A DNA stretch of 64,000 bases from Paenibacillus tundrae (GTDB lineage: Bacteria; Bacillota; Bacilli; Paenibacillales; Paenibacillaceae). Position 1 is the first letter of the stretch. The number at the start of each line of letters is the position of its first letter. The translations under genes were made by a program, and so were the position numbers. Where the stretch lies: NCBI RefSeq assembly GCF_030812775.1, contig NZ_JAUSTI010000005.1:124001-188000 (forward strand), given 5' to 3'. Positions 34,076-44,226 of the stretch are shown here, piece by piece. The notes under the pieces are model-generated. The model did not search any database. It had not been told where the DNA came from and saw only the letters and a list, made by a program, of their open reading frames with translations.

Positions 34076-34993
34076 ATGCCAATCAAAATACCGGACACTT
34101 TACCTGCAAAGGAAGTGCTTGCAGGAGAAAACATCTTTGTCATGGACGAGACATCCGCATATCAACAGGATATTCGTCCGCTTCGTATCGCTATATTAAA
34201 CCTTATGCCAACGAAAGAAACGACAGAGACCCAGCTCTTACGTTTGGTGGGAAATACACCTATTCAGGTCGACATCGTTCTGGTGCATCCGAAATCTCAC
34301 ACATCTAAGAACACTTCCCAAGAGTACCTGGATGAATTCTACAAAACATTTGATGAAATCGAGCATCGCCGCTTCGATGGTATGATCATTACAGGTGCAC
34401 CTGTGGAACAGATGGATTTCGAGGACGTGAACTATTGGAAGGAAATCCAAGAAATTTTTGAATGGACTAAAACCAATGTAACTTCAACCATGCATATATG
34501 TTGGGCCTCACAAGCAGGCTTATACCATCACTTCGGCGTTCCTAAAGTCTCACTGGACGAAAAGTGCTTTGGCGTATTTCCACATACGATTAACAAATCT
34601 CATGTCCCACTCCTGCGTGGTTTCGATGAAGTCTTTAATGTTCCTCATTCACGTCACACGGAAGTGCGTCATGAAGATATTGAGAAGGACGAGCGTCTTG
34701 AGATTTTGGCTGAATCCGAGGATGCAGGTATTTTCCTAGTTGCTACCAAAGACGGTAAACAGATTTTCGTTACCGGACATGCTGAGTACGATCCGCTATC
34801 CCTCAAGTGGGAATATGATCGTGATGTAGCCAAAGGATTAAATGTAGCGCTACCTAAAAATTATTTCCCGAAAGATGATCCTTCCCGTGTTCCTCCGGCG
34901 ACATGGCGGGCGCATGCTAACTTATTATTCTCTAATTGGCTCAATTACTATGTGTATCAAGAAACACCTTACGATATTGGTCCGCAAATTTAA
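34076..34993 (+). CDS. metA: Homoserine O-acyltransferase
   Basis: 305 residues from ATG at 34076 (AGGAGGAG upstream). MetA family (class I glutamine-amidotransferase-like fold): nucleophile Cys in [16 protein letters not shown], catalytic His and Glu in [10 protein letters not shown], and [21 protein letters not shown] near the N-terminus. It acylates homoserine, the first committed step to methionine. Bacilli usually use acetyl-CoA; one active-site residue (Glu or Gly near the nucleophile) decides acetyl versus succinyl and is not resolved here. Downstream of a SAM-I riboswitch and 25 bases before metI. Confidence 0.95.
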   Translation: MPIKIPDTLPAKEVLAGENIFVMDETSAYQQDIRPLRIAILNLMPTKETTETQLLRLVGNTPIQVDIVLVHPKSHTSKNTSQEYLDEFYKTFDEIEHRRFDGMIITGAPVEQMDFEDVNYWKEIQEIFEWTKTNVTSTMHICWASQAGLYHHFGVPKVSLDEKCFGVFPHTINKSHVPLLRGFDEVFNVPHSRHTEVRHEDIEKDERLEILAESEDAGIFLVATKDGKQIFVTGHAEYDPLSLKWEYDRDVAKGLNVALPKNYFPKDDPSRVPPATWRAHANLLFSNWLNYYVYQETPYDIGPQI

Positions 34994-35018
34994 TCGAGAT
35001 AACAGGGGGATTTCTGCA

Positions 35019-36206
35019 ATGGAAGATAACAAGTTGAAAATCGAAAGCCGCTTAGCTCAAATTGGTTCTATTAGTGAACCGGTCACAGGTGCAATTAACT
35101 TTCCAATCTATCAAGCAACCGCGTTTCGTCATCCGAAGCTCGGACAGAGCACGGGCTTTGACTATATTCGTACAACGAATCCAACACGTAAAGTGTTGGA
35201 GGAAGCGGCTGCTGCACTGGAGTCTGGTGATGCAGGTTTTGCCTGTAGCTCAGGTATGGCCGCACTGCAAACGATTTTTGCACTGTTCAGTCAAGGAGAT
35301 CATCTGATTGTATCACTCGATCTGTATGGGGGCACATATCGTTTGCTGGAACGTATTTTATCTCGTTTCGGAGTAACAGCAAGCTATGTCGATACGAATG
35401 ATCTGGCTGCATTAGAGAAAGTTCTCCAGCCGAATACCAAAGCGGTCTTTATTGAGACACCAACGAACCCGCTGATGATGATTACAGATGTCGAAGAGGT
35501 AACCACATGGGCGAAGAGCCATAACCTGTTGACTATTGTGGATAACACGTTATTGACTCCATTCTTTCAACGTCCAATCGAGCTGGGTGCGGATATCGTC
35601 ATTCATAGTGCAACGAAGTACCTTGGTGGACATAACGATGTCCTTGCTGGATTGATTGTGACCAAAGGAGAGGAACTGTCAGCGGAAATGGCATTTCTAC
35701 ACAACTCCATTGGTGCAGTGTTATCTCCAACGGATTCCTACCAGTTGATGAAGGGGATGAAAACATTGGCTCTTCGGATGGAGCGCCATGAATATAATGC
35801 ATTGACAATCGCTAAATATCTTTTGGAGCATCCAGCTGTTGGTGAAGTTTATCACCCAGGATTGTCGGATCATCCCGGATATGAGGTGCAGAACAAGCAA
35901 TCCAGCGGTAACACGGGTATCTTCTCTTTCAAAGTGAAGGATGCTCGTTACGTAGAGCCATTGCTGCGTCATATTAAACTCATCGCATTTGCTGAAAGCT
36001 TAGGCGGCGTTGAATCATTAATGACATATCCAGCAGTACAAACTCATGCCGATATCCCGATTGAGATCCGTGATGCTGTCGGTGTGGATGATCGTTTGTT
36101 GCGCTTCTCCGTAGGTATTGAGCACGCAGAGGATCTTATCGCAGATCTGGACAATGCCCTTGCAGCAGCAAAACTCGAAATTGAAGGAGGAGCACATCAT
36201 GAGTGA
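35019..36206 (+). CDS. metI: Cystathionine gamma-synthase / O-acetylhomoserine thiolyase
   Basis: 395 residues, Cys/Met-metabolism PLP enzyme. Features: FDYIRTTNPTRKVLE, SSGMAALQT, DLYGGTYRL, ETPTNPLM, and the PLP lysine in IHSATKYLGGHNDVLAG; the end SLGGVESLMTYPA is also typical. It closely resembles B. subtilis MetI, which joins O-acetylhomoserine and cysteine to cystathionine. Start ATG at 35019 with GGGGGA upstream. Overlaps metC by 8 bases. Second gene of the SAM-controlled operon. Confidence 0.93.
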   Translation: MEDNKLKIESRLAQIGSISEPVTGAINFPIYQATAFRHPKLGQSTGFDYIRTTNPTRKVLEEAAAALESGDAGFACSSGMAALQTIFALFSQGDHLIVSLDLYGGTYRLLERILSRFGVTASYVDTNDLAALEKVLQPNTKAVFIETPTNPLMMITDVEEVTTWAKSHNLLTIVDNTLLTPFFQRPIELGADIVIHSATKYLGGHNDVLAGLIVTKGEELSAEMAFLHNSIGAVLSPTDSYQLMKGMKTLALRMERHEYNALTIAKYLLEHPAVGEVYHPGLSDHPGYEVQNKQSSGNTGIFSFKVKDARYVEPLLRHIKLIAFAESLGGVESLMTYPAVQTHADIPIEIRDAVGVDDRLLRFSVGIEHAEDLIADLDNALAAAKLEIEGGAHHE

Positions 36207-37383
36207 ACAAAACAAAAATTCCGGTTCTTCTGATTCTGCTGAATTGAAATTCGATACAAAACTGCTGCATTTCGGGGATGAGATAGACAAAACGACGGGA
36301 GCTTCCAGTGTGCCGATCTATCAGGCGTCCACCTTCCATCATTTTGATATCTTTAATCCACCACAACATGATTACAGTCGTTCAGGGAATCCTACGCGTC
36401 AGGCTTTGGAGGATTACATCACCCTGCTAGAAGGCGGGGTACGTGGTTTTGCGTATTCTTCAGGGATGGCAGCAATCTCCAGTGTCTTCATGATGTTCTC
36501 GGCGGGGGATCATATCATCGTGACAGAGGACGTGTACGGCGGAACATATCGCTTGCTGACCTCGATTTTAAACCGGATGCAGATTGAAACGACATTTGTC
36601 GATATGACAGATATTGAAGAAGTGAAAGCAGCGATTCAACCAAATACGAAGGCCGTTTATATGGAGACACCCTCCAATCCAACGCTGAAGATTACGGATA
36701 TTGCTGCAGTAGCATCATGGGCTCAGGAGCATGAGCTCGTTACAATTCTGGATAACACATTTATGACACCTTACTACCAGCGTCCAATCGAGCTAGGTGT
36801 AGATATCGTTGTACATAGTGCTACTAAGTTCCTTGGTGGTCACAGCGATGTGTTAGCAGGGCTTGCTGTAGCTCGTACAGAAGCTCTGGGTAGACAGCTC
36901 AAGCAGTTGCAGAACGGGTTGGGTACTGTGCTTGGAGCACAAGAGTCCTGGCTACTCATGCGTGGAATGAAGACACTTGGTGCTCGTATGGCACACAGTG
37001 AACAGAGCACAGCCAAGCTCGCGGCATGGTTGAATGAACGAAGTGATGTTTCAGCTGTTTATTATCCAGGGTTAGAGGATCATCCAGGTCGCGAAGTGCA
37101 CGAACGCCAGTCGACGGGCTATGGTGCTGTTGTATCCTTTGATGTAGGTTCTGGTGATCGTGCCAAAGCGGTGCTTAATCGTGTGAAGCTACCAATCGTT
37201 GCTGTGAGCTTGGGAGCAGTAGAGAGTATATTGTCTTACCCTGCAATGATGTCTCATGCCGCAATGCCCGCAGCGGTTCGTCGTGATCGTGGAATCACAG
37301 ATGGATTGCTTCGCTTCTCGGTCGGTCTGGAGGACATTGATGATTTGATCGCAGATTTGGAGCAAGCACTGCAGGAATCCTAG
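36199..37383 (+). CDS. metC: Cystathionine beta-lyase
   Basis: 394 residues from ATG at 36199 (AAGGAGGAG upstream, inside the end of metI). Same fold as MetI: DYSRSGNPTRQALE, SSGMAAISS, DVYGGTYRL, ETPSNPTLK, PLP lysine in HSATKFLGGHSDVLAG, C-terminal SLGAVESILSYPA. It cleaves cystathionine to homocysteine. It contains an acidic, Ser-rich N-terminal extension of about 20 residues (NKNSGSSDSAELKFD). Last gene of the operon; a dispersed repeat and a terminator follow. Confidence 0.93.
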   Translation: MSEQNKNSGSSDSAELKFDTKLLHFGDEIDKTTGASSVPIYQASTFHHFDIFNPPQHDYSRSGNPTRQALEDYITLLEGGVRGFAYSSGMAAISSVFMMFSAGDHIIVTEDVYGGTYRLLTSILNRMQIETTFVDMTDIEEVKAAIQPNTKAVYMETPSNPTLKITDIAAVASWAQEHELVTILDNTFMTPYYQRPIELGVDIVVHSATKFLGGHSDVLAGLAVARTEALGRQLKQLQNGLGTVLGAQESWLLMRGMKTLGARMAHSEQSTAKLAAWLNERSDVSAVYYPGLEDHPGREVHERQSTGYGAVVSFDVGSGDRAKAVLNRVKLPIVAVSLGAVESILSYPAMMSHAAMPAAVRRDRGITDGLLRFSVGLEDIDDLIADLEQALQES

Positions 37384-37410
37384 GAAGAACCTGCTAAATC
37401 TTCTCTGACA

Positions 37411-37455
37411 GCAGGCATCCTTCGTAATCAAAAGCGGATTTTTTGAACAACCTCT
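37411..37455 (+). repeat. Copy of a dispersed palindromic repeat
   Basis: GCATCCTTCGTAATCAAAAG then CGGA, six T residues and TGAACAACCTC. Nearly identical over about 40 bases to 62105-62148 and partly to 57763-57800 and 12070-12097. Located between the metC stop and its terminator. Confidence 0.7.
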
Positions 37456-37481
37456 ATATGTCTACATTTTCATTTATTTTT

Positions 37482-37511
37482 AAAGCACCTGCTCATAAGG
37501 TGCTTTTTTTC
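37482..37511 (+). terminator. Terminator of the methionine operon
   Basis: AAAGCACC / GGTGCTTT with a 9-base loop and a T-run. Confidence 0.88.
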
Positions 37512-37638
37512 ACATGTAACCTGTGTTACGATAGTTGGAGTACAGAAATGCGATGTTTTCACCGGAACTTGTGTATCTAATCCACAAGCTAGGATGATCG
37601 TTATCATATTTTCACTTCATGAGGGAGGCTTTTTTATA

Positions 37639-38778
37639 ATGAGTACGGTAGACCGTATCTTAGATAAAGCCCTTCGGGGCGAGCGTTTAGATTTAGAAGA
37701 TACGATTCAACTATTTGAGTCGGACGAAGTGGACAAAATTGGTGCGGCAGCTAATGTTATCATGAAACGCATGCACCCTGAACCATACAGAACATTCGTA
37801 ATTGGGCGTAACATCAACTACACAAACGTATGCGATGTATACTGCCGTTTTTGTGCTTTCTATCGCAGACCTGGTTCCGATGAAGGCTACGTATTGCCAG
37901 ATGAACTGATCTTCCAGAAGATTCAGGAGACGGAAGACGTTAACGGTACCGAGATTCTTATGCAAGGCGGTACGAACCCGAATTTGCCATTCAGCTATTA
38001 CACAGACATCCTCAGAGAGATTAAAGTGCGTTTCCCGAATATTACAATGCACTCCTTCTCTCCAGCTGAAATTATGAAAATGGTTGAAGTTTCGGATGGT
38101 CTTACACTGGAAGAGGTTGTACGTGCGATTCATGAAGCAGGATTGGATTCCCTCCCAGGTGGTGGTGCTGAGATTCTAGACGACCGTACACGTCGCAAAA
38201 TCAGCCGTCTAAAAGGCTCATGGCGCGATTGGATGGACGTTATGCAAACAGCTCACCGGATTGGTATGAACACGACAGCAACGATGGTCATTGGTCTTGG
38301 TGAATCCATGGAAGAGCGTGCATTGCATCTGATGCGTGTTCGTGAAGCTCAGGACGAATGTATCGCTAATAAATATGACTCTGAAGGGTTCTTGGCATTT
38401 ATTCCATGGACATTCCAGCCGGATAATACGAACCTCAAATTAGAGCGTCAGACACCTCAAGAGTATCTAAAAACGGTGGCAATCAGCCGTCTGGTATTGG
38501 ATAACATCAAAAACATTCAATCCTCATGGGTTACAATGGGGCCTGAGATTGGTAAGAAATCTCTTGAGTTTGGTTGCAATGACTTCGGTAGCACAATGAT
38601 CGAGGAGAATGTCGTATCCGCGGCAGGTGCAACTTATAAAGTAAACATTGGTTCAATTCTTCAACTGATTCGTGAAGCAGGTTACATTCCAGCTCAACGT
38701 AATACGAGATACGAAATTCTGCGTATGTTTGATGAGGAAGAGAACACCCTTGAGCAAGACTTCGTTATGCAGAACTAG
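37639..38778 (+). CDS. mqnC: Cyclic dehypoxanthine futalosine synthase (MqnC)
   Basis: 379 residues; ATG at 37639, GAGGGAGG 10 bases upstream. Radical SAM enzyme with cluster motif CDVYCRFCAF (Cys-x3-Cys-x2-Cys), GGTNPNLPFSYYTDIL, HSFSPAEI and SLPGGGAEIL, matching the futalosine pathway of menaquinone biosynthesis. It makes the cyclic spiro intermediate from dehypoxanthine futalosine. The organism therefore probably uses the futalosine rather than the classical MenFDHCEB route, or retains both. No other mqn gene lies in the window. Single gene with its own terminator. Confidence 0.92.
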   Translation: MSTVDRILDKALRGERLDLEDTIQLFESDEVDKIGAAANVIMKRMHPEPYRTFVIGRNINYTNVCDVYCRFCAFYRRPGSDEGYVLPDELIFQKIQETEDVNGTEILMQGGTNPNLPFSYYTDILREIKVRFPNITMHSFSPAEIMKMVEVSDGLTLEEVVRAIHEAGLDSLPGGGAEILDDRTRRKISRLKGSWRDWMDVMQTAHRIGMNTTATMVIGLGESMEERALHLMRVREAQDECIANKYDSEGFLAFIPWTFQPDNTNLKLERQTPQEYLKTVAISRLVLDNIKNIQSSWVTMGPEIGKKSLEFGCNDFGSTMIEENVVSAAGATYKVNIGSILQLIREAGYIPAQRNTRYEILRMFDEEENTLEQDFVMQN

Positions 38779-38818
38779 TAATTAATTAAACATAAGCTTA
38801 TTGATTCTTCAAAAAGCC

Positions 38819-38866
38819 ATAAAGCCGCGATGTTCCTTCATGTAGAAGGACTTGGCGGCTTTTTGT
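38819..38866 (+). terminator. Terminator of mqnC
   Basis: AAAGCCGC ... GTTCCTTC / GAAGGAC ... GCGGCTTT with a T-run. Confidence 0.85.
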
Positions 38867-39040
38867 ATAATCGACTAATATTTTCTATTTAGAGAAATGG
38901 AGAGCTTAATCAGATCATGAAACAGTATATAATCCACATATGAAGGTATTTTATATTCTTTTTGAACTGGTACAATGAAAAAGCAATGTATTTTACATGA
39001 CCTCAGCTGTTCTCAAGTGATATATAGGGAAAGGGGTAGG

Positions 39041-39973
39041 ATGATGAAGCAAAGAATACTTGGAAGGACAGGACTAAATGTCCCCGTACTAAGCTTCGGT
39101 GCATCTTCCTTGGGTTCGGTATTTCGTAATATTGATCCTAACGAAGGTATTCGTACTGTACATGCTGCACTTGATGCAGGCATGAATTACATTGATGTGT
39201 CTCCTTATTATGGATTAACGAAAGCCGAGACCGTGCTAGGTCATGCGATTCGTACTGTGCCACGTCAATCCTATACGTTATCTACGAAGGTAGGTCGATA
39301 TGGTGAGCATGAGTTTGATTTTTCACGTAAGCGCATTCAAGAAAGTGTGCAGCAGAGCTTAACAAGGCTTCACACAGACTATATTGATATGTTGTTTCTT
39401 CATGATATTGAGTTTGTACCAGCTGATATCATTATTGAAGAAGCTTTCCCAACCTTGTTAGACCTCAAAGAGCAAGGAGTCATTCGATTCGCGGGCATAT
39501 GTGGACTGCCGTTAACCTTGTTCGAGAACGTATTGCCACAGATCGAAGCCGATACGATCATCTCGTATTGTCATTACACTTTAAATGATACATCGTTATT
39601 ATCTCTGCTGCCGCTATTGGAAAAAAACAATGTTGGTCTGGTGAATGCTTCGCCACTCGCCATGGGTTTGTTAAGTACTAGAGGTGCGCCAGCTTGGCAC
39701 CCTGCGACTGAACGAGTGAAGCAGGTTTGCCTGGAAGCTGCGCAATTCTGTGCAGAGCAAGGCAGTAACATCGCGAAGCTTGCTGTGCAGTATGCAACTG
39801 CCAATGAGCAGATCCCAACTACTTTGGTGAGTAGTGCGAGTGTTGAGAATATCCGCAATAATGCTGACTGGCTAGATGAGGAGTTAGATGAGGAATTGCT
39901 CTCAGCAGTGCTCCGTATACTTGCATCCATTCATAATGAGACCTGGCCAAGTGGTCTTTCAGAATATAATTAA
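39041..39973 (+). CDS. Aldo/keto reductase
   Basis: 310 residues from the first of two ATG codons (AGGGG upstream). TIM-barrel AKR: catalytic Asp and Tyr in NYIDVSPYYG, Lys in LSTKVGRYG, His in MLFLHDIEF, and NADP-binding TTLVSSASVENIRNN. It resembles the L-galactose / D-threo-aldose dehydrogenase branch. An MDR-type zinc dehydrogenase follows 33 bases later, so the pair may oxidise one sugar or polyol. Substrate unknown. Confidence 0.85.
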   Translation: MMKQRILGRTGLNVPVLSFGASSLGSVFRNIDPNEGIRTVHAALDAGMNYIDVSPYYGLTKAETVLGHAIRTVPRQSYTLSTKVGRYGEHEFDFSRKRIQESVQQSLTRLHTDYIDMLFLHDIEFVPADIIIEEAFPTLLDLKEQGVIRFAGICGLPLTLFENVLPQIEADTIISYCHYTLNDTSLLSLLPLLEKNNVGLVNASPLAMGLLSTRGAPAWHPATERVKQVCLEAAQFCAEQGSNIAKLAVQYATANEQIPTTLVSSASVENIRNNADWLDEELDEELLSAVLRILASIHNETWPSGLSEYN

Positions 39974-40006
39974 AATCATCTAGGAAGCATCTAAGGGGGA
40001 TTAGAG

Positions 40007-41020
40007 ATGAGAGCTGTTGTATGTGAAGAAGTTGAACATCTAACTTTACAGGACGTACCTGAGCCTGAACGAACCGAGCATGAGGCGATCGTTTCAATTA
40101 AACGCATTGGTATCTGTGGTACAGACCTTCATGCGTATAAGGGCAATCAGCCATTTTTTACGTATCCTCGTGTGTTAGGACATGAATTAGCAGGGGTCAT
40201 AGAAGATATCGGGCAGAATGAAGCAGGTCTACAAATCGGGGATACGGTCAGCATTATTCCATATTTGCACTGTGGACGATGTATCGCTTGTCGTTCTGGT
40301 AAAACCAACTGCTGTGTCTCCATGCAGGTGATGGGTGTACATGTAGATGGGGGCATGCGAGAAAGAATAGCGATACCTGTATCTCATCTATTGCGAGCGG
40401 AAGGGCTGACGTTGGATGAAGCTGCGATGGTGGAACCCCTGAGTATTGGAGCTCATGCCGTAAGAAGAGCTAGAATACAACCAGGAGAACAGGTTGTTGT
40501 CATCGGTGCAGGCCCAATTGGTCTTGGGGTAATGGCATTCGCCAAACAAGCAGGAGCTAGAATTATTGCCGTGGATCGAAATCAGGAACGATTGGAACTT
40601 AGCCGCTCTTTGGCAGGGGCAGACATCCTGGTACAAGCAACAGGACAAGCAGTGGAACAAGTTAGAGAAGTTACAGAGGGAGATTACGCTACCGCGGTCT
40701 TCGATGCAACAGGTAACGTAAATTCGATGAATGAAGCCATTCGTTATGTTGCTCATGGTGGGCAGCTAGTATATGTAGGTTTGGTCAAAGCGGATATTAC
40801 CTTTCATGACCCCGAGTTCCATAAACGGGAGATGAGTATACTGGGAAGTCGAAACGCGACGCGAGAGGACTTTGAACAGGTCATGCAGGTTTTGCGTGCG
40901 AAGAAGCTGGATTTGGATACCTATATTACGCATCGAACGCCATTTGACCTGTTACCTTCGGCTATCGAGCAGTGGCTACTTCCAGAGTCTAAGGTCGTTA
41001 AAGCGATCGTTGAATTATAA
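40007..41020 (+). CDS. Zinc-dependent medium-chain alcohol/polyol dehydrogenase
   Basis: 337 residues. Catalytic zinc ligands in GICGTDLHAYKG and GHELAG; structural zinc Cys cluster CGRCIACRSGKTNCC; Rossmann motif VVIGAGPIGLGVMAFAKQAG; NAD-type acidic residue in IIAVDRNQER. Oxidises a secondary alcohol such as a polyol or sugar acid with NAD(P). AGGGGG upstream of the ATG; cotranscribed with the aldo/keto reductase. Ends at a strong bidirectional terminator. Confidence 0.87.
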   Translation: MRAVVCEEVEHLTLQDVPEPERTEHEAIVSIKRIGICGTDLHAYKGNQPFFTYPRVLGHELAGVIEDIGQNEAGLQIGDTVSIIPYLHCGRCIACRSGKTNCCVSMQVMGVHVDGGMRERIAIPVSHLLRAEGLTLDEAAMVEPLSIGAHAVRRARIQPGEQVVVIGAGPIGLGVMAFAKQAGARIIAVDRNQERLELSRSLAGADILVQATGQAVEQVREVTEGDYATAVFDATGNVNSMNEAIRYVAHGGQLVYVGLVKADITFHDPEFHKREMSILGSRNATREDFEQVMQVLRAKKLDLDTYITHRTPFDLLPSAIEQWLLPESKVVKAIVEL

Positions 41021-41046
41021 GGGTCAATCAGGTCTTTAACAACATA

Positions 41047-41114
41047 AACACCAAAAACTCTCTCAGATCCTCAGGATAACAAGTATCTAGAAGGTAGAGA
41101 GAGTTTTTGGTGTA
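41047..41114. terminator. Bidirectional terminator
   Basis: Perfect 17-base inverted repeat ACACCAAAAACTCTCTC (41048-41064) / GAGAGAGTTTTTGGTGT (41097-41113) between convergent genes. Confidence 0.8.
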
Positions 41115-41152
41115 TTTCGCTATATCATAATGACCGTGTATAGAAGTCAAGA

Positions 41153-42058
41153 TCACTTCTCTGGATTCGTGACAAGACCCGCATGTGGATCAATGTGTCG
41201 CACGATTGATTTGAGCCAGATCATTTCAAGAAAGTGAACTTCGTAATAGAGTGCGCCTGGAAAATGTTGAACCCATCCATCGCTTACAGCGGATTGGAGA
41301 GAATGACTTGATGGGTTAGGTGTTACCGGTTCTCGGCGTAATCGTTTCCGCAAAGCCTGCATGACTTGATCCCTTTGCGCGGTTAAAATATACACCTTGC
41401 GTTTCGCTGAGAATCCACGGAAAGCAACGTATACCATTTCATAAGCAATCAGATATGCGATAACAGAATACATGGCCTGATCCCAACCAAATACAACACC
41501 TGCAGCTGTTAGAATCAGCAAGTTAAGCAGCATGATTATTTTTTCGATAAGCATCCGTTTCCCGCTAAATAAACGTTCAGGTGGCCGAGAAGACGGATCA
41601 CCGATTTCCAGCGTATCCAGTGTCCCGCCATAACGCACCACTAGCCCAATTCCTATTCCCAGACATAACCCGCCGAACATCGCTGCGGCAAGTGGATGTT
41701 CTACTAGTGGTGGCATGGGATGAAGCACGATGGCACCGATCGAAAAGACAACCAGGCCCAACACAGTAACGAGTACAAACTTTTTCTGCACGATCTTGTA
41801 GGATAGAAATATAAATGGAACGTTGAATAAGAAGAGGAATAATCCGATTCTCATCTCAGTCCAATGGGCAAATAATGATGAGATGCCCGTGATTCCACCA
41901 ATAATGATCTTATTGGGGTGAAGGAACAGTTCAAGTCCCACGGAGGCCAGAATACCACCTGCTATCACAAGTAAAAGGTTTAACAGGCGACGACTTGATG
42001 AGATTCTGGTCTTGGCGGTGTGTGGCGCCGGATTAGCCGATATCAGAGGTGCTTTCAT
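41153..42058 (-). CDS. YitT-family membrane protein
   Basis: 301 residues; AAGGAGG upstream of the ATG at 42058. About five hydrophobic helices in the first 200 residues (NLLLVIAGGILASVGLELF, GITGISSLFAHWTEMRIGL and others) followed by a soluble DUF2179 domain (about 218-290, RKVYILTAQRDQVMQALRKRL). Many paralogues exist in Bacillaceae; function unknown. Confidence 0.87.
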   Translation of the reverse strand: MKAPLISANPAPHTAKTRISSSRRLLNLLLVIAGGILASVGLELFLHPNKIIIGGITGISSLFAHWTEMRIGLFLFLFNVPFIFLSYKIVQKKFVLVTVLGLVVFSIGAIVLHPMPPLVEHPLAAAMFGGLCLGIGIGLVVRYGGTLDTLEIGDPSSRPPERLFSGKRMLIEKIIMLLNLLILTAAGVVFGWDQAMYSVIAYLIAYEMVYVAFRGFSAKRKVYILTAQRDQVMQALRKRLRREPVTPNPSSHSLQSAVSDGWVQHFPGALYYEVHFLEMIWLKSIVRHIDPHAGLVTNPEK

Positions 42059-42165
42059 ACGTCATCCTCCTTTGTGCGGTTCCGAGCCATTCTCCCTGGG
42101 TGATTCACAGAAAGATCGGCGTAGAGCCGCGAGTTGCTATTTAATGTCTACTCCACATAGACATG

Positions 42166-43404
42166 TCATCCTTCTTTTTGCAAAACTTTAGGTTCTTCTT
42201 TTTTCTTGCGTGTGTCCTTGAACTTAAATATTTTATCCAAAATTCTAAACACATGTTTGGACTCTTTGGTCAACAATGGTCCGAGGATTGCCAGAATGAG
42301 TACATACAACGCAGCAAACGGTTGAATCATTGCCATCAGTCCCCCGGCTTTACCCATGTTGGCCAAGATAATGGAAAATTCACCACGTGACACAATGGTT
42401 AATCCAATATTAGCCGATGCTTTTGGAGATAAGCCTGCGCTCCGGCCAGCCAGCATGCCTGCAAGGAAATTACCAAACAATGTAAGAGCTACTGCAACCA
42501 GAGCTAGCCAAACGGCATCGCCACCCAAAGACAACGGATCAATGGAGAGCCCGAAGCTGAAGAAGAAAATGGCTCCAAAGAAGTCACGGAACGGTAGAAT
42601 CAAGTGCTCAATACGTTTAGCGTGTTCCGTTTCAGCAAGAACGAGTCCGACTAACAAGGCTCCAATGGCTTCAGCAACATGAATGGTTTCAGAGAAACCG
42701 GCCACGAGGAACAAGGCACCGAATACAACGAGTGAGAATATCTCGTTAGATCGTATTTTAAGCAATTTGTTCAATAATGGCGTAGCTTTGCGTCCAATAA
42801 TAATCACAATTAACATGAACCCAAGGGCAATAAGCGCGGACATAATGACGCCTCCGACGGAGGATGAATCACTGAGTACCAGTCCTGACAAGATTGAGAT
42901 GTACACAGCGAGAAACACATCTTCAAACATGATGATTCCCAGTATCATTTCAGTCTCCGGATTAGCTGTACGCTTCAGATCGACGAGTACCTTCGCTACA
43001 ATCGCACTTGATGAAATGGTGGTGATACCCGCAATAACCAATGCTTCTGCAACTGGGAAACCGGAAACAAAACCGAATATTAATCCCAGCGTAAAGTTAA
43101 TGGCGATGTAGATCGAGCCACCTACTGCAATAGAGCGACCCGATTTCACCAACCGTCCTACCGAAAATTCAAGTCCGAGATAGAAGAGCAAGAATAGAAT
43201 ACCAATTCGACCCATGAAGTCGATAAAAGGCTGACTCTCGATGAATCGGAAGTCTAGATGCCAGATTTTCATGGCATGCGGACCAACGGCCATACCGATC
43301 AAAATATAAAAAGGAACAACGGAAAAACGTAGTTTAGCAGATAGGAGTCCGGCTGCTGCAATGAGCACCAGCGCCAGACCCACTTCGAATATCAAATGAT
43401 CCAT
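42166..43404 (-). CDS. khtU: CPA2-type K+/H+ antiporter (KhtU-like)
   Basis: 412 residues with about 12 membrane helices of the Na+/H+-exchanger fold. Motifs include FYLGLEFSVGRL, TTISSSAIVAKVL and FFFSFGLSIDPLSLGG. In B. subtilis KhtU is a K+ efflux antiporter gated by KhtT, whose gene lies 4 bases upstream here. The pair protects cells against K+ excess, alkali and electrophiles such as methylglyoxal. Confidence 0.9.
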   Translation of the reverse strand: MDHLIFEVGLALVLIAAAGLLSAKLRFSVVPFYILIGMAVGPHAMKIWHLDFRFIESQPFIDFMGRIGILFLLFYLGLEFSVGRLVKSGRSIAVGGSIYIAINFTLGLIFGFVSGFPVAEALVIAGITTISSSAIVAKVLVDLKRTANPETEMILGIIMFEDVFLAVYISILSGLVLSDSSSVGGVIMSALIALGFMLIVIIIGRKATPLLNKLLKIRSNEIFSLVVFGALFLVAGFSETIHVAEAIGALLVGLVLAETEHAKRIEHLILPFRDFFGAIFFFSFGLSIDPLSLGGDAVWLALVAVALTLFGNFLAGMLAGRSAGLSPKASANIGLTIVSRGEFSIILANMGKAGGLMAMIQPFAALYVLILAILGPLLTKESKHVFRILDKIFKFKDTRKKKEEPKVLQKEG

Positions 43405-43408
43405 TCAC

Positions 43409-43903
43409 TCACCCCCTCCCGCTCAGGAGGAGGGATTTGAACAGTTTCTGCTGGTTACGTTCGCCGACAGCGACAACCGTCGATTCTGCAGTGATCACGA
43501 CCTCCGGACCGGGGCTAATATGTTTTTTGTGGTTTTTCTCAACAACGGCAATAACCGTTGCTCCAGAGTTTTGACGTACGTCTAGTTCACCAATGGATTT
43601 ACCGATACATCCGTAGGAAGCCTCAATTTTATACCATTCAATGATCAGGTCATCAAAAGTAACTTCAATATTCTCAAGCTGTTTTGGCTTATAGGTCAAG
43701 CCGCCGACAATAGCAGCAATCTGTCTTGCTTCATAATCATCCAGTGTAATCATGGAGATACTTTGGTCTGGATCATCATACTCAAAGTGATACATTTCAC
43801 GACGTCCATCATCGTGAATAATAATTACAATTTTATCGCCACTACTCGTTTCAATCTGAAATTTCTTACCGATACCTGGTAGATCCGTTTCGCGTACATC
43901 CAT
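43409..43903 (-). CDS. khtT: K+/H+ antiporter regulatory subunit (KhtT-like, RCK_C domain)
   Basis: 164 residues; AGGAGG 9 bases before the ATG. N-terminal domain ([19 protein letters not shown]) and a C-terminal RCK_C/TrkA-C domain (about 75-160, [20 protein letters not shown] and [16 protein letters not shown]). KhtT controls KhtU, and in B. subtilis its RCK_C domain binds c-di-AMP. No KhtS homologue adjoins. Confidence 0.9.
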   Translation of the reverse strand: MDVRETDLPGIGKKFQIETSSGDKIVIIIHDDGRREMYHFEYDDPDQSISMITLDDYEARQIAAIVGGLTYKPKQLENIEVTFDDLIIEWYKIEASYGCIGKSIGELDVRQNSGATVIAVVEKNHKKHISPGPEVVITAESTVVAVGERNQQKLFKSLLLSGRG

Positions 43904-44226
43904 GGATAGTTGCCTCCTTAAAATGAGAGCTGGCCACAGAAGACAGGCTTATTTCCCGTAAATCGAATGATCTAATGATGGGAAGAAACATTAAATATGC
44001 GGGGAAACAGAGCCAGGAACTCCTGACACACAGCCGTAATGTTTTGAATTCAATTCTTAAATATGGGTATGACAAAAGAGTGCTACAAAGATTGGCATCC
44101 AAGCCAATAGGGTATTAATATTTAACTTAGCTAAAAGGGTAATGAGTTATGCACAAGTATTCCGTCTTTTCATCAATGAACAAAGAGGAGCCTCTATGCA
44201 AAGCAACCTTAAATACGCTGCAACGA
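43904..44226. other. Intergenic region between khtT and a small membrane-protein gene
   Basis: About 320 bases with no convincing gene. A short plus-strand reading frame (44196-44261, 21 codons, AGAGGAG upstream) exists but has no other support. No riboswitch consensus was seen on the minus strand ahead of khtT. Confidence 0.4.
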
